Assembly: GCF_041381155.1 (NCBI RefSeq)
Contig: NC_091134.1
Coordinates: 64,402,969 to 64,466,968 of the forward strand
Length of the DNA stretch: 64,000 nt
From: Argopecten irradians
Lineage: Eukaryota > Mollusca > Bivalvia > Pectinida > Pectinidae
Direction: 5' to 3'
Below are positions 13,601-37,400 of the stretch, one piece after another. Position numbers and translations under genes: made by a program. The stretch's first letter is position 1; every line of letters begins with the position of its first letter. A model generated the notes under the pieces. The model worked only from the letters and a program-made list of their open reading frames with translations, was not told where the DNA came from and searched no databases.

Positions 13601-13892
13601 ATAGTCCGGCCACTTGAACCTTAACGTGAACTTAAATCATGAAAGTAGGCATTAAAGCAAAAATATTATTTTTGACATCAATAAAGCTCCTATATCCAGG
13701 TTTTGTACTTTGTTTGAATGGTATGAGTAGATCATTGAAACTTTAACTGATACTGAAGATCTTTGGGGTACAATGGTAAAATAAAATCCAGTAATAGAGA
13801 ACTGGTGTTGATATACCAGATAGTTACATTTATCTTTGCACAGATCTTTTGCTTCCATAGCTGAACATCTCCCTTCCTAGAATTCACTTTAA

Positions 13893-23569
<9,677 letters not shown>

Positions 23570-23590
23570 ATGGAAGATTACTACAGTTCT
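23570..23590 (+). CDS. CEP57: CEP57 candidate first exon 1a (MEDYYSS)
   Basis: ATG plus six codons, then a GTGAGT donor in phase 0 that joins in frame to the exon at 50824. An in-frame TAA lies seven codons upstream of the ATG. It is next to the shared promoter. This start would give a 520-aa protein. The exon may instead be used only as 5' UTR. Confidence 0.55.
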
Positions 23591-26500
23591 GTGAGTATAC
23601 CGCAATGATTTGAAAGTTGAATTATGTATTTAGTAAAAAAAAAAAGAGCATTAGATTAGAGGAAATGTTTTGTTGTTGCATGTGTCGCGGTGTTTAAAAT
23701 ATATAATGTGTTCAAACTTAGTAGTTTAACTACATTCGCCGTGTATTGTCTGAATTTACATATACCGGTATTAACTATTAAATTAAGTCCAAATTTGTTT
23801 TCGTAATACTTTTAATTGTGAAAATACTATCTTGCAAGTAATAGTAGTACTAGTTATAACCTTATGCCGACACTAGTCAATGAAAGACATAATGCATGAC
23901 AATGTAACGACTTGTTTCGCTACGACCGTAGTCATTAGCAGAGTAAGAATCTTACAATTAATTTGTTTTGCCCTGGGTTCGACTGCCGCGTAAGCTTGTA
24001 GATTCCTATGTCTCGTTACAATATTCAAAGGTACTAGTGAATATATATGGACAATGGACGACATCAAATTCATTTTACAGTTTATTAATATTTAACATGT
24101 GTAAAGGCGACATCAAGAAAATACCCGCGTGGCTCAGTGGGAAGTAGTGTGTAATGGACAGTTTTGCTGCTAATATTCTCACGTTTTCGCTATTAGAATT
24201 AACTCCTACCCATCAATGAAAGACCGAACACGTGGCGCTACACTAATCAACAGTAAATCATACTTTACCAACACAGTTTTTTTGGATCTCGAAACTCTGG
24301 TATTAGCTAAAGGAGGGCCAAGATCAGACTGATATTAATGTACCACAACATATACGTTGTACAAAAGGACTTGTCCGTAAGGACAAAATTTGCCATGGAA
24401 TTGTGTCACCATAGCTTAAAATATGTAGCAGGTTTTGATTGTAACTAGTGATACGGCCGTCTTTTAGCTTCGCCCAAGGGGGAATCAATTTCTCTTTAGC
24501 ACAGTCGGTAGAGCAACGGACCTGTAACTCGGGTCACAGGTTCAAGCCTGGCTTGCGGCACACTTCTATCTTCTTTTTACATTTGGTACCATAGATCTAG
24601 ACCACTCCAAGTGAAAGTTTTATGAGATTGGGAGGCTTCGTTAAAGATAGAACCTGGGTTGGTCAATGTTCTGGGGTGAATATGTTTGAAAGGTGAGGGG
24701 AGTAGTGCAGCATGTTTTAATGGTAAATAGTGATATTGTCGCCTTCTAGCTTCATGCTAGGGGAAATTTCTTAGTCAGTAGGCTAGAGTGGCAGACCAGT
24801 AAGTCCAGGGTCATGGGGTCGAGCTGGCTGGTGGCACACAACTCTCGCCCAATTGTGCAATGACCTAATATACTAGATATAGTGAATAAAGACCAACGTT
24901 AGTGCAGGAATTTCATTACGATGAGAAATATATTTGCTGTATCAAATGTGTATGACAGTTATTAGATTATGAGATAGCTATGCTAACTATTGTATAACCT
25001 TAAATTATACCTCATATTGATTGTCATCTAATAGATGTTGACAGGCAATACCATTGCACATGCATATATAGTCATCTTTTTTTCATAAAGAGTTTTGAAG
25101 AGAGTCTGTATATTTATAAAATTACTTAATATCTTACATCCTTTATAAATTGTTGTTTCATATTTTTCATATATATGAAGACAGTAAAGGTAGTTTTTGT
25201 ACCTTTAATAGATATATATCATATACAATTTTTGTAAGTTACGTTCACCACACACTGACTGATGCGATTTTGTTAACACTTGATTGTCCTTCTGGTAGGT
25301 CATTAGAATGGTGTCTATATATACACTGTATATTTTGTGTCCATATTGCATGATCATAAAACTTAAAAAGGCATTTAGAGTATGATCTTTTCTCTTCTTC
25401 CTTACTTATTTTTCTTATGTCTCCTTTGACACCACTCCACTTCTGGCACCGAAGGAATACACCGGTTTTCTAACAGTAACATACTATGTACATATAGATT
25501 TTATTTTCTTTGACAAAGTAATTATATAAGAAAACTATAGATTTTATTTTCTTTGACAAAGTAATTATATAAGAAAACTGAAAGAACTACAAGACTTTTG
25601 AAGATCATGTTCTTACAAACACTAAATGTCTCCTTCATTATACAGTCAAACCTCGATGATTCGGACTCCGATGAATCGAATTTTTTGCTGTATCAAACTT
25701 TTTGTCTGGTCCCAAATCTCACTATATAACATTACTAACTAACCCATGTATGAATCGAAGTTTTATGAATCGAAGTTCTCGATGTATCAAACTTTTTTCA
25801 TTGACCATTTGTTATAGAATCATAGGTAACTGACACTTGATGATTCAAATTAAAATTTACCTGTACAGATCATGTGTTTGCCGATACCCCGCGGCATGCT
25901 GTCAAACCTTGGCCGGACAAAAGGGATTATGAAAAGGGTTTTTGATGTTCGCCGCCTTTGGTAGCGGGTTACAGAACGGTAAATAGCGAGCCACATTATT
26001 AGTATCTCATACTCAAAACTGTTACATTGCAAAACTTTGGCATAAATACTGGAGCAAATCGATCATTCTAAATCGAAGTATTTTGTAGGTGTTGTAGCGC
26101 TTTCGGTTCCTCCTTTTTAGTTTCGTATTTACCAACGTGTTTTCGTTTTTATATTCATTCCGTAATATTAACCATAGCTTAAATAGTCACCAAACGTACA
26201 CTATATACATGGGTTAGGCCTAGTACACGTAGGTCTTGTTTATAATATACATGTATTGCTTACGATAGCAATACATGTGATTAATTGCATACTTTGCTTT
26301 TATTTTGCTTTGTTTGTGGTAAATACAATGATAATAAAGCTTATAGAATGGAGACGACATGTACACAACTACCACAGTTGGTCATGGTAAAAAAAACATC
26401 GGTCTAATTTCAACCATGAATAATTCGAAGTTTTTCTGACGGTCCCTTGAACTTTGATACATCGAGGTTTGACTGTATTATAAGTCATTTTTCCTTTGAA

Positions 26501-29500
26501 AATCATATGTTTATTTTTTTTTTCAAGTACCGACTGGTCTCGATAAAAGTATTGGTACTTTTTTATAACAGTTACCTACAGGCATTTTTAAAACAAGTAA
26601 CGATACTATATCGGTATCGGGTACCAGTGTCCAACCCTACTTAGCTCTCATCATAAAGAAATTGGAATATCTGGTTCGTCTGTTGAATATACACATTACT
26701 GCAGCCTGGCTCCTTAATTATAAACATGCATATGTTGTTATATAATTTATAGGTAATATATATTGCATACACAGGAAGTCTTCCTTAAAGATGCTCCACA
26801 GCTGATGAATGGTATTTTTTCACTATCAAAGGATCAGACGATTTGGAATTTTTCTTCAGTTACAAAAGTTACTTACTTTACACCATTACCACCATTAAAA
26901 AGTTTGAGCTTCTAATTTTAGGCCATTCCAATTTGATTTCTCGTTCGTCGGATTTCCCGCCCCTATTTTCCGAAAATGAAATAAAAATAAAATAATATTT
27001 TTACCGCACCTCATTTTTAGCTCACCTGGTCCGAAGGACCAAGGTGAGCTTATGCCATACCGTGGCGTCCGGCGTCCGTCGTCCGTCGTCCGTCGTCCGT
27101 CGTCGTCCGTCCGTCCGTCCGTCCGTCAACAATCGACTTCTTCTCCATAACCGCTGGTCGGATTTCAACAAAATTTGACTGGTAGCATCCTTATGGGCTA
27201 CTAACTGAAAATTGTACAAATGATGGGGCTGACCCCCCAGGGGCCTGAGGGGCGGGGCCAAAAGGGGTCAATTTGGCTATTTCCATATAAACGACTTCTT
27301 CTCTGAAACCAAGCATGGGATAGCATCCATAATGCAATGGTAGCATCCTTATAGGGTGGGGATTCAAAATTGTACAAATGATGGGGCTGACCCCCCGGGG
27401 GCCTGAGGGGCGGGGTCAAATGGGGTCAATTTGGCTATTTCCATATAAACGACTTCTTCTCTGAAACTAAGCATGAGATAGCACTCATAATGCAATGGTA
27501 GTATCGTTATAGGGTGGGGATTCAAAATTGTACAAATGATGGGGCTGACCCCCCGGGGGCCTGAGGGGCGGGGTCAAAAGGGGTCAATTTGGCTATTTCC
27601 ATATAAACGACTTCTTCTCTGAAACCAAGCATGGGATAGCACCCATAATGCAATGGTAGCATCCTTATAGGGTGGGGATTCAAAATTGTACAAATGATGG
27701 GGCTGACCCCTCGGGGGCCTGAGGGGCGGGGTCAAATGGGGTCAATTTGGCTATTTCCATATAAACGACTTCTTCTCTGAAACTAAGCATGAGATAGCAC
27801 TCATAATGCAATGGTAGTATCTTTATAGGGTGGGGATTCAAAATTGTACAAATGATGGGGCTGACCCCCGGGGGGCCTGAGGGGCGGGGTCAAAAGGGGC
27901 CAATTTGGCTATTTCCATATAAATGACTTCTTCTCTGAAACTAAGCATGGTATAGCACCCATAATGCAATGGTGGCATCTTTATAGGGTGGGGATTCAAA
28001 ATTGTGCAAATGATGGGGCTGACCCCCAGGGGGCCTGAGGGGCGGGGTCGAAAGTGGCCAATTTGGCTATTTCCATATAAACGACTTCTTCTCTGAAACT
28101 AAGCACGGTATAGCACCCATAATACAATGGTAGTATCCTTATAGTGTGGGGATTCAAAATTGTGCAAATGATAGGGCTGACCCCCCGGGGGCCTGAGGGG
28201 CGGGGTCAAAAGTGGTCAATTTCCATATATATATGACTTTTTCTCTGCAACTTAACATGGGATTACGCTCATAATGCAATGGTTACATCCTTATAGGGTT
28301 GGGATTTGAAATTGTACAAATGATAGGGCTGACCCCCGGGGCCTTAGACGGCAATAGATGCGAGGTCAAAAGGTCAATTAGGCTACTATTTTCATATAAA
28401 TTACTTTGTCTCTGAACCTATGTATTGGATAGCATATTTGTATGGTATCAATAGCATCATTGTATGGTTGTGATTCAAAATTAAACTTTGGGAGTCAATT
28501 TTGCTTATTTTTCTAATTGTCAAAGTCTTGTGATAATTACTAACAAAAAACCAGGTGAGCGATACAGGCCCTCTGGGCCTCTTGTTTTGTCTGGTAATCT
28601 GACGAAACCGGACACATTTTTATAAGGTATATTTTTACAAGTCACCGTTTCCTGGTCACTCAGATGTTTGAATTATCTGTGCATTGTCTCTTCAAACGCG
28701 CAAGCGTCTTACAAACCTTTTACAAATCACTAATTACACCCCAGTTATCTTATATTTTAAGACCCGGTCAGTGTGTATTTTGACAAGTGGCCCAGGTAGC
28801 TTGTACATTTGTTGACTGCGTGACTTAGTAACAGCTAGGTGACGATTCGTCTGCTATTGGGTCAAATATCAGTTGTAAATTACACACTTTACTTGGATCC
28901 AAACGTAGTGTTACTTATGTTTCATTTTGACTTCTACAATGATATAACATACATTTGCCTTCATTTTTGTGTTGATTGTTTCTGTATGTTTGCGTTTGAT
29001 TTACCCAAAGCGTTTCAAGAGAACATGATAAAAATTGAATTTAGAATACTTTTTTTATGAATAATGATTTACATGTGGTGAAACTTTTTAGCCATACTGT
29101 CCATGTATTTTAAACAAATATACTTTTTAAAGACAATGAAGGAATGTTATTAAAATGACGAATTTTATTTAGTGTTTATATTTTTGGTAGTTACATGTAT
29201 AAAAATTATCTCATTTTAAGTATGAGCAGCTAAATAAGTAACATGTTAAACAAAAAGAGTCAGTTCCATACAATGTTATGGGACAACTAAAAAAGAACGT
29301 GCATGTCGGATGAGGTTATATTGGTTTAAAAGATTTTCTATCAATGCTAATCCCTGATTGTTTCTATTAGTTTGTTGGTTTTTGCTGATAGCTCTGTCAA
29401 CAGCAAATTAATTATTGAAATTATTGACAATAATAAGTAATGCTTTCTTGACTATTTCCTTTTAAGTATTAAACATTGCTATTCAATGTTAAAATTGTCA

Positions 29501-32500
29501 TGATTTGTCTTAAAATTGAAATATACCATGCATTGAAAGCATTTTGTTTAATAGCATATTTCCAATAGCTGCACAAATACTAGACTTCCTCTTTTTTTTT
29601 ACATCTTTGATACAGCCATGGATGTCGAAAATACTGAAGAAAAAGCAAAACTTATATTTTAACATAAAAACTCTGTTATTAAGTGTTATTTCACAAATAA
29701 ACATAAAAGTCTTATAAAAAATCCTGTGAAAATATTTGTTTGTTTCAATTTTTTCTGCTTTCAAAATATTTTTAGAATTTAAAAAAAAATCGCTCGCTCG
29801 CTCCTATTTCAAAATTCCAAAATCCGAAGAGAACAAGAAATCAAATTGGAATGGCCTTACTTCAAGATAAAAATATTAGAAATAATTGATTGTATCCCGA
29901 AAAAATTCTGTGGCACTATGTTCTATATAGAATGAAGTTCTGACTGTGCATGCACCAAAAGCAAAATAAATCATTTTATATAATTTTTTGTGTTAATTAG
30001 ACATATGTATACACGATTAAACACCAATTGTTGTTCAAATGATGAGTATCATTTAGGGTCTGTCGGCGGTGGAGCATCTTTAAATGGCCATAGCTGATCA
30101 GGATGTAATAAATCAATCAACAAAAAGTTGACACATTGCAGAATGGAGGCATTTATTGTAAAGAGGAGTCAGTGTGCAATGATTATGACTATTAAATGTT
30201 ACATATAGCAACACTTGAAGAATTCTCAAACACATTTGCCATTATTAAAGGCCCAATGAATACATGCATGGGAATGGCATATATGATACAATATATCTTG
30301 ATCTGTGACCTGTTATTTAATAAGTGTAGATGAATTGCAATTGATGGGTATAAATGACAGTCCTTTGTAATTATAATATATTTCAACTCAAATTTTGACC
30401 ACACCGACTTTTTGAAGCATCTTTGAAAGTGTATATATAATTAGCACTAGAAGTACGCCTTGCTTATTTAATTATAATAATTATCAGTCCATAATTCCTA
30501 TCATGTTATTATGCTAATTAACGTAATATTTTTTCCATCTTGTGCACACTCACGGTTTCACCATTACAAATATAGCAGCCTTTATACCAGTATCCCAAAT
30601 TTGCAATTTTTTTTTCAGAATCTTTCACAATTTAATTAAGTTTCTACATTAATGAATTCAAAGTATTTTATTGGTCTGACTCCTGATCAAACTTTTATAC
30701 ATTTTATGTTTTTCAACAAACTCATTTTGGATAACTTAAGATTCATTGGTAACCTAAACAGGTATTCTGTGATTCTGTATATCTAATTCTAAATTAACCA
30801 TGCATTGGATTTGGACTCCATATTGAACTGTTTAGTACAAAGCTGAACCTTATGGCCAGTGGATAATGCATTTGTGTACGTTATTTGTTTACCCTATACT
30901 ATATATACAATCTGTGTGGAAGATGAGAATTCAATTTTATAAAGTCAATATTTCCGTAGGTAATATAATGCTATGTAAACATAGACAAGACTTGACTTGT
31001 ACTATAATGTTTATTGGTTGTTTCTGCAGGTAGAAGTCATCTTAACAAAAATGTGGTACCCATATCTAACAGTATGAGTATAGTACATTTTGTTGTAAAT
31101 TCAATCTTTAAGAAATTAAAGGAAATGATTTTGTTGATGTTCGTTTTTTCAAGAATGGCAAGTGTACATAAGAATCATTCTAATAACAGATTGGTCCATT
31201 ATTGAAATTAAACACTGACATTGTTTGAACAACTTTACGTTTACGGGTAATTTTAACTGCAGTTAAAGGTCCCTTACACTTGTTGCCTATCTAACTGATT
31301 TCCTGACCTATAAGGTAGATCTAGTCAGAGTTGTGGTGACATAATTAGAAATGCAAACACCTACACTGTTGACAAATGATGGTTGTCGACAGGTTTTATT
31401 GTAAACCAATCAAAATGTTATTGTGGATAACGTCAGTGGAGGTGCTATGTGTAGGGTATTCATGGTTATCGTTCAGACTTTAAATATGGAGGATTATCAA
31501 TACAATATTGTTAGCTGATAAAAGTTCAATATTGAATGTCACAGACTGTCTGAAAGTGGAGTGAAAATCCTCTCCCAGAATGTATAGGAAAACTGTCTGT
31601 TTGTCTCTCCATAAGTAATCTCTATCTTACAGTTATCTCAATAACTATAGACTAATTATATATTTACATGGAAATAACCAAAGAGTAAAAATTGATGAAT
31701 TTCAAAGAACTACACTGTTCTAATAGTATTTCTATAGGATAAAGAACTACATTTTTACAATACATATTTACAGGGTGTTACATACAAGTGGTAGATAGGC
31801 AATGCCACCATTTGCCATCCTGTCAATTCAGCAAGCTTATATATATATATATATAAAGAATACATACTGTATTTTCCCTATCAAGAGCACCTCCTCTAGT
31901 AAGGACGCCACTACGTTTTTTGCTGAAAAAAATAAACTAATTTCATACCATTTTTCTGGCAGATTTTGATGTTTTGTCTTCGCAGGTGCTAATAAAATAC
32001 TGCTTCACATCAGTTTGATGCTTAATTAATATATCTATATCATCTAGCTTGTATGTACCACACGTGTGATGAAGGCTGCTGAGTAACTGGCAACAACACT
32101 TAAGCGAAAAATGTCTATACAGGTTTATGTATACTTACTGTATATCTATGATAAAGGTTCTTGATCATGAATAACAGTAATGTTATAATTTCTAAGTGTT
32201 TTATTTTTTGCATCGTCCGCCATTTTGTGTACGCATGGTAAACAAACAGACTAGCATGAAATGCTAAAGTTCCGTGAAACAGACACATTTAACCAATGTT
32301 AAATACTTCTGGTGCATACATTTCTTCATAGTTATGTAATTGCAATACCAACTTGACTTAAACACGTAACTTGGTTATAGTAAGTTTCAGAAAAAAAACA
32401 TCTAAAAATGGTCTTGAATAATGGCATCCCCCTTGGCCAATTATCCTTGCCCGGCACCCTTATTAGGGAAAATACGATACTTCTATTATGCATTGGTCAT

Positions 32501-34349
32501 CAAATACGGGCATTTACGTCTTCTAGATAATTTGTTTACATATAAAATTACCTGCCTTAGCAACAATCTCAGGGCCCAGACCTCACCACCTGGTTAATAA
32601 GACCACTTTTAAAAGGGTCGTAAATGGTCAATTTCTACACAATACCTGTGTATAAAGACCATTTTCTTGGCCCCTTGTCTGGGAAGTCTTTATAGACAGT
32701 TGCTAAAACATTTCTTTTTTCTGTAGCAAAAAAGAAATGTTTTAGCTAAATGCACCTTGTACTCGACAAAGTCACTTTTTCCATTAAAAATTACTGAAAA
32801 TATGAGTGATATCTACAATAGTTCATAGGGCAAAATTTACGATGCTTTTGATTGCTAAAAGTAAACTAAGAAAATAATAAAAGACCATGATATTTTCATA
32901 CACCTCCATATTTCTCATAGCAATAACCAGACCATTTTTTTCAGGTAACACTTGAAATGACATATGTTTTTGCACTCAAATTCCATTTTGAATCATACGG
33001 ATTTGATAGCTCATGTATCTAGAATGAAATAAAAAAAATCAACTTATATATTCTTTCTTAAGTGAAAAAATGGCTTAGCAAAAATGATTTTTTGTTTTAG
33101 CAATTGGTGTTACCATTAACAAAATGCCCAAAATGCTATCCATAGAGTGAGCACAGAATGCATACTACCTTTTATTATCATTTGTTACAAGAGTTAACCT
33201 TCGAATTTATTTATAAATATAAAACATTATTTAGATATATGATCATATGCATCCTCATGTACCCATAATATGTGTTATGTTTCCAGAACATTGATACTCA
33301 TGCACATATATAACAGAACAGACCCTATCTTCTGTAGGTTAGGCAGAGCCACTACTGAAATAGCCACAATGGTTACCAGGAGGCGGTCACCATTGTACAT
33401 ATGTAGGCCCCTCAAACACAAAAATGTAGTGACAAAAATGTACATTAAAATTTTATAGCTTAAAAGTCAGACAACTTCTCCTTTGTCACAGTATATCTAT
33501 ACATGTATGGTGGACAAGCAAATGACAATTCTATCGTCGGTCGTACTCCGATTTCCGACATCTGCTCAGAGACAATCGTTCAATTGTAATCTGATTGGTA
33601 TTGTACGTCTTTATCTGTGATATTGTAGCATTGTTGTTGACTTAACTGGGTGGGTTTTAGACGGGTACACCTTAACTTTGATTAATACTGCAGTAGGTAA
33701 GGATCACCCATTGTCTCAGGCAGGTAAAACATGTGTATACATATACTGTATTGAGGACTTCAGCATAAACGCTTATTATGTGGGAGGACTTGGTCTGGAA
33801 CGTTAACATACCATACATTTATGATTGTAGTAATTGCATTTCTTCAATTTGATAGTACCGGTAGACCACATGGGTTATAATTTTAATGTTTAACAGGTAT
33901 ATTGGAATATGTACATCAGAAAGGTTTTAGTTTCTGACATCTAAGTTTTGATATACTTGTGCATTTGTTCATCAATCTGAAGACTCCTGTATCTACAGAA
34001 ATCTCTGTTTAATGTAGCTACACGAAAAATATGCATTTTGGAAAGCCAACTGAAATTGATAGATGCACAACATTAAAGAGTGCAGTCTGACTGGAGATTA
34101 ATGCTTCAGCTGATAATTACTAGTTTGGTCATTATTACCAACCTAGCTCCTTCGACTGGTGGAAGTGACATTGGCAACATTGAATTAAACTGCTTATCAT
34201 GGCATATAATATAGGTACCCCTCAACGTGATGCTGGAGAGAGAAGTTTTGGATCCTTCACATCAATGTACCAATCTATACCAGGCTCTGTTACTCAGGTA
34301 GGGATGTACTTTATGGTGTTTTGTCTTTTTCTTGACTCATATGGCACAT

Positions 34350-34417
<68 letters not shown>

Positions 34418-37400
34418 ATGTAATGTAAATAATTCTTTGCTGTGAAATATTTGTTTTTGTGTGTATTTCCATGTTGTTGGGTGTGATATTACACTCTGGG
34501 TCTTAAACACAGAATTACTGAAAGTGTTTGTGAAGGCCCTTTATATTTCCCACTGCAATAAAAAGGAGTACAAGTAAATAAGTGACAATTTGCTTTCTTT
34601 TTGAATGTCATCTATAAGGAAATTGTTGCAAAATAAACCTTGTATTGTAAGATACTAACCATATATTCTCTATATCCATGTTAACTATTTATGCATGCTA
34701 GATTTTACTTTTAGCTAAATGCAAAGTAACATATAGTAACTTGTCAAAGAAGATTGATTTTTATATGCATTATTGTAAATTGTCACACCCACATATCACT
34801 ATAATGGTTTTTAGATTACCTCTCCATTTTGCATGAGAACTGTCTCTTGTGACAATTCTTAAGTAGACATACCGTTATCTACTTATACTTGAATCAGGAG
34901 ATATTTGATAAGGGCTCACAATATCACTTGACTTTTGTCTTGGTGATCCTTGTCAAGGTATACACTATATATATATTACATACCCTTATACATAAATATG
35001 ACTCATAAAAATAGACTGATGTATGAATTGAATTAAATAATGCAATGTATACAAGTGATTTATTTGTACTTTATATAGATATCATCTGTAAGTATGACTA
35101 AATTGACAAGTATCCTAAGTACATGTTCACATTGTCAGTAAGGGTACTGAGTAAAATTCTAAGACAATTATATCAAACTATGTGTATCAATTCAATTCAT
35201 TTTATTGTGAATACAAACAGCATATAGGATTACAATAAACATATATATGACAACATATTAAATATGTGCAAGATGGCGGAGAACACAGCCAACGTAATAC
35301 AACACAAAATATGGTATACATTACAAAAACTGTGTGTTAATATTAATAGTTTTGCCATGAGAAAACAAGAAACAAAAGATATGTGTACAGGTATCATACG
35401 ATTACAGTTAATATACAATTGTAGTTTTTCAAACTACATGAATTAATAACATAGAAAAGACAATAGGTATTGTTATACCCCTATAAAATAGTTTCTTTAT
35501 AAACGCTATTGACAAAAATACCAAAAATTGAACTGTTCAGTCTAGCGGTCCAAAGAACTGTAAAAATTGACTGTTAAAATGTGCTGTTGAATACATTGTT
35601 TTGAGTCAATGGGTGTAACAAAACAGTTATCGACTGGGATTGAGGGCAACAAATGATTTGTTGGACCCTCCAACAAACTGTTTGTCTTCGGGTTCAACAA
35701 ATCATCTGTTGCCCTCAATCCCAGTCAACAACTGTATACTGGTAATGAGAGATCTTGTGTGCAATTTGCTACGATAAAGTTGTGTTCAATACATGTGTAT
35801 TAAATAAATATACTGCCTAACTATTTAATAGTACCTTTCTTTACCAAAATTTCATAAAGTTTTTACATGGGTACTACAAAACAATCATTTTGAAAACAGA
35901 TGGTCGATGATAAAAATATGGTTTTAAATATTTTACCCTTAAATCTAAATATCTTGGACATAATAAAATACAAGTATTAGCTTCCCAAAAAGCTAGGTGG
36001 GCTACGCGGAAGCTTAACCCTTTGATTGGACAGAATATGGAAATTAAACAATGATATGATGATATTGTTTAGCAATTTTAATTGTTCTGTTGAAAGCCAT
36101 TTTATAATTTGTGAGCTTGTGTTAGTGCAAGGTAGCCAGGTCTAAACAGATGAATAGTTTCAATAATACTTTTGCTTCCAACAAATCAAAAAGGGTTTTA
36201 TGCAGAGATTGCTAAGCTCAGAGAAAAGGCAAAGAAAATATTGAACTTAATCTAATATGTTTCTATGTTTTTCTATGGTCTGTTTTCATTCCGCTTTTAG
36301 TATGTACTGTCATCCCGCATTTGAGTATGTTCCGTGTCCTGTTAATAATATGTCTGATTATTAATATTACATGATGGTGATCTAAATTAAATAAGAAATA
36401 TAAAAGTAATGTCTCGAAAATGGTATACTACTACAGATATATTTGTTCCATCTGTAAATAGAACCAGATTTGATTAAAATGCCCGATTAATTTCTAGAAA
36501 ATCCTTATTCAGAATACTTTTACCACGAATGCTTGTTCTACACCGAAATCTAACTAACGGATACAAGCGCACATGTGACCATGCTTTATCAGGAAGATGG
36601 AGTCCGAATCCGGACAGATTCAAGTCTGTTTCCGTAATTCGTTTTAATATTACTTCAACAGGCAATGCTTGTAACACACTGAACATCCATCTGATTCAAG
36701 CGTTCTTACTGCATGGCTATCCTGCAAGATGGCGTGATTTGCATCCGATTCTAACTGTTACGCCTCAAGCGGCGTTGCAAAAATGGGCTTCCCCAGTCAT
36801 CTTCAACCTCATGGCTATCACAAAAAGTACACAACCTTTGTGGTCTAGGGATACTGATGTATCTACTAGTTTCAACATTCAACGAATAGGCAGTTAATCT
36901 GGATATTCTTCGCTTTATCTTGAAAGTCAATGATTAACTTACATGAGATAATCCTGTATCATAAGCTTATCACCGATATGTTTATATACAATGCACTTTG
37001 AAGAACTTTCTAATTGAGTTCTCATTTCTTGAATAAAAATGTCTTGTTAACGTTGTTTATACTAAATCAAAAAATATTTTCATTTGTAACGCTCTGTGCA
37101 TACCATTATATCACCAAAACCAAATGAACATAAATCGTTTGTCAACTAATTCATCATTACAAGCCCTCAATATGCAGTTTTCGGTCTTCAATAAATGAAG
37201 CCAATATTTCACAATTCAAATCTTTCTCTTAATGTTAAAAGGAAAACATCCCAAATAAAAATAAATCATGGAATTGTTAACCGATTTTTTAATACCCAAT
37301 ATTGACTTTAAACCATCAAATGTAGTTTTTCAATTTGTGGCGCAGTGTTATAGTTTCAGACTTAGGAAGCATAATTCAAAATACATGATACATAAGTATC

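Larger units (their letters stand above)
26785..30083. mobile_element. Second copy of the AAGATGCTCCAC MITE, split by a nested insertion
   Basis: The left part is 26785-26920 and the right part 29857-30083. Joined, they match the intact 9687-10049 element. The break lies inside AATTTTACTTCAAG of the intact copy. Confidence 0.9.

Noticed and set aside
13128..13617. Repetitive open frames (GLFILVKDWL-type) on both strands
   Set aside because: Products of the 30-bp minisatellite; all frames stay open because the unit lacks stops.
24480..24560. Functional tRNA gene
   Set aside because: Box A and B are present, but there is no cloverleaf, and a diverged second copy nearby indicates a SINE.
34199..34423. 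Open frame ending in a poly-Gly run
   Set aside because: It reads through the exon 1b donor into the G homopolymer; the splice site and the match to the CEP57 body favour a 33-aa exon.
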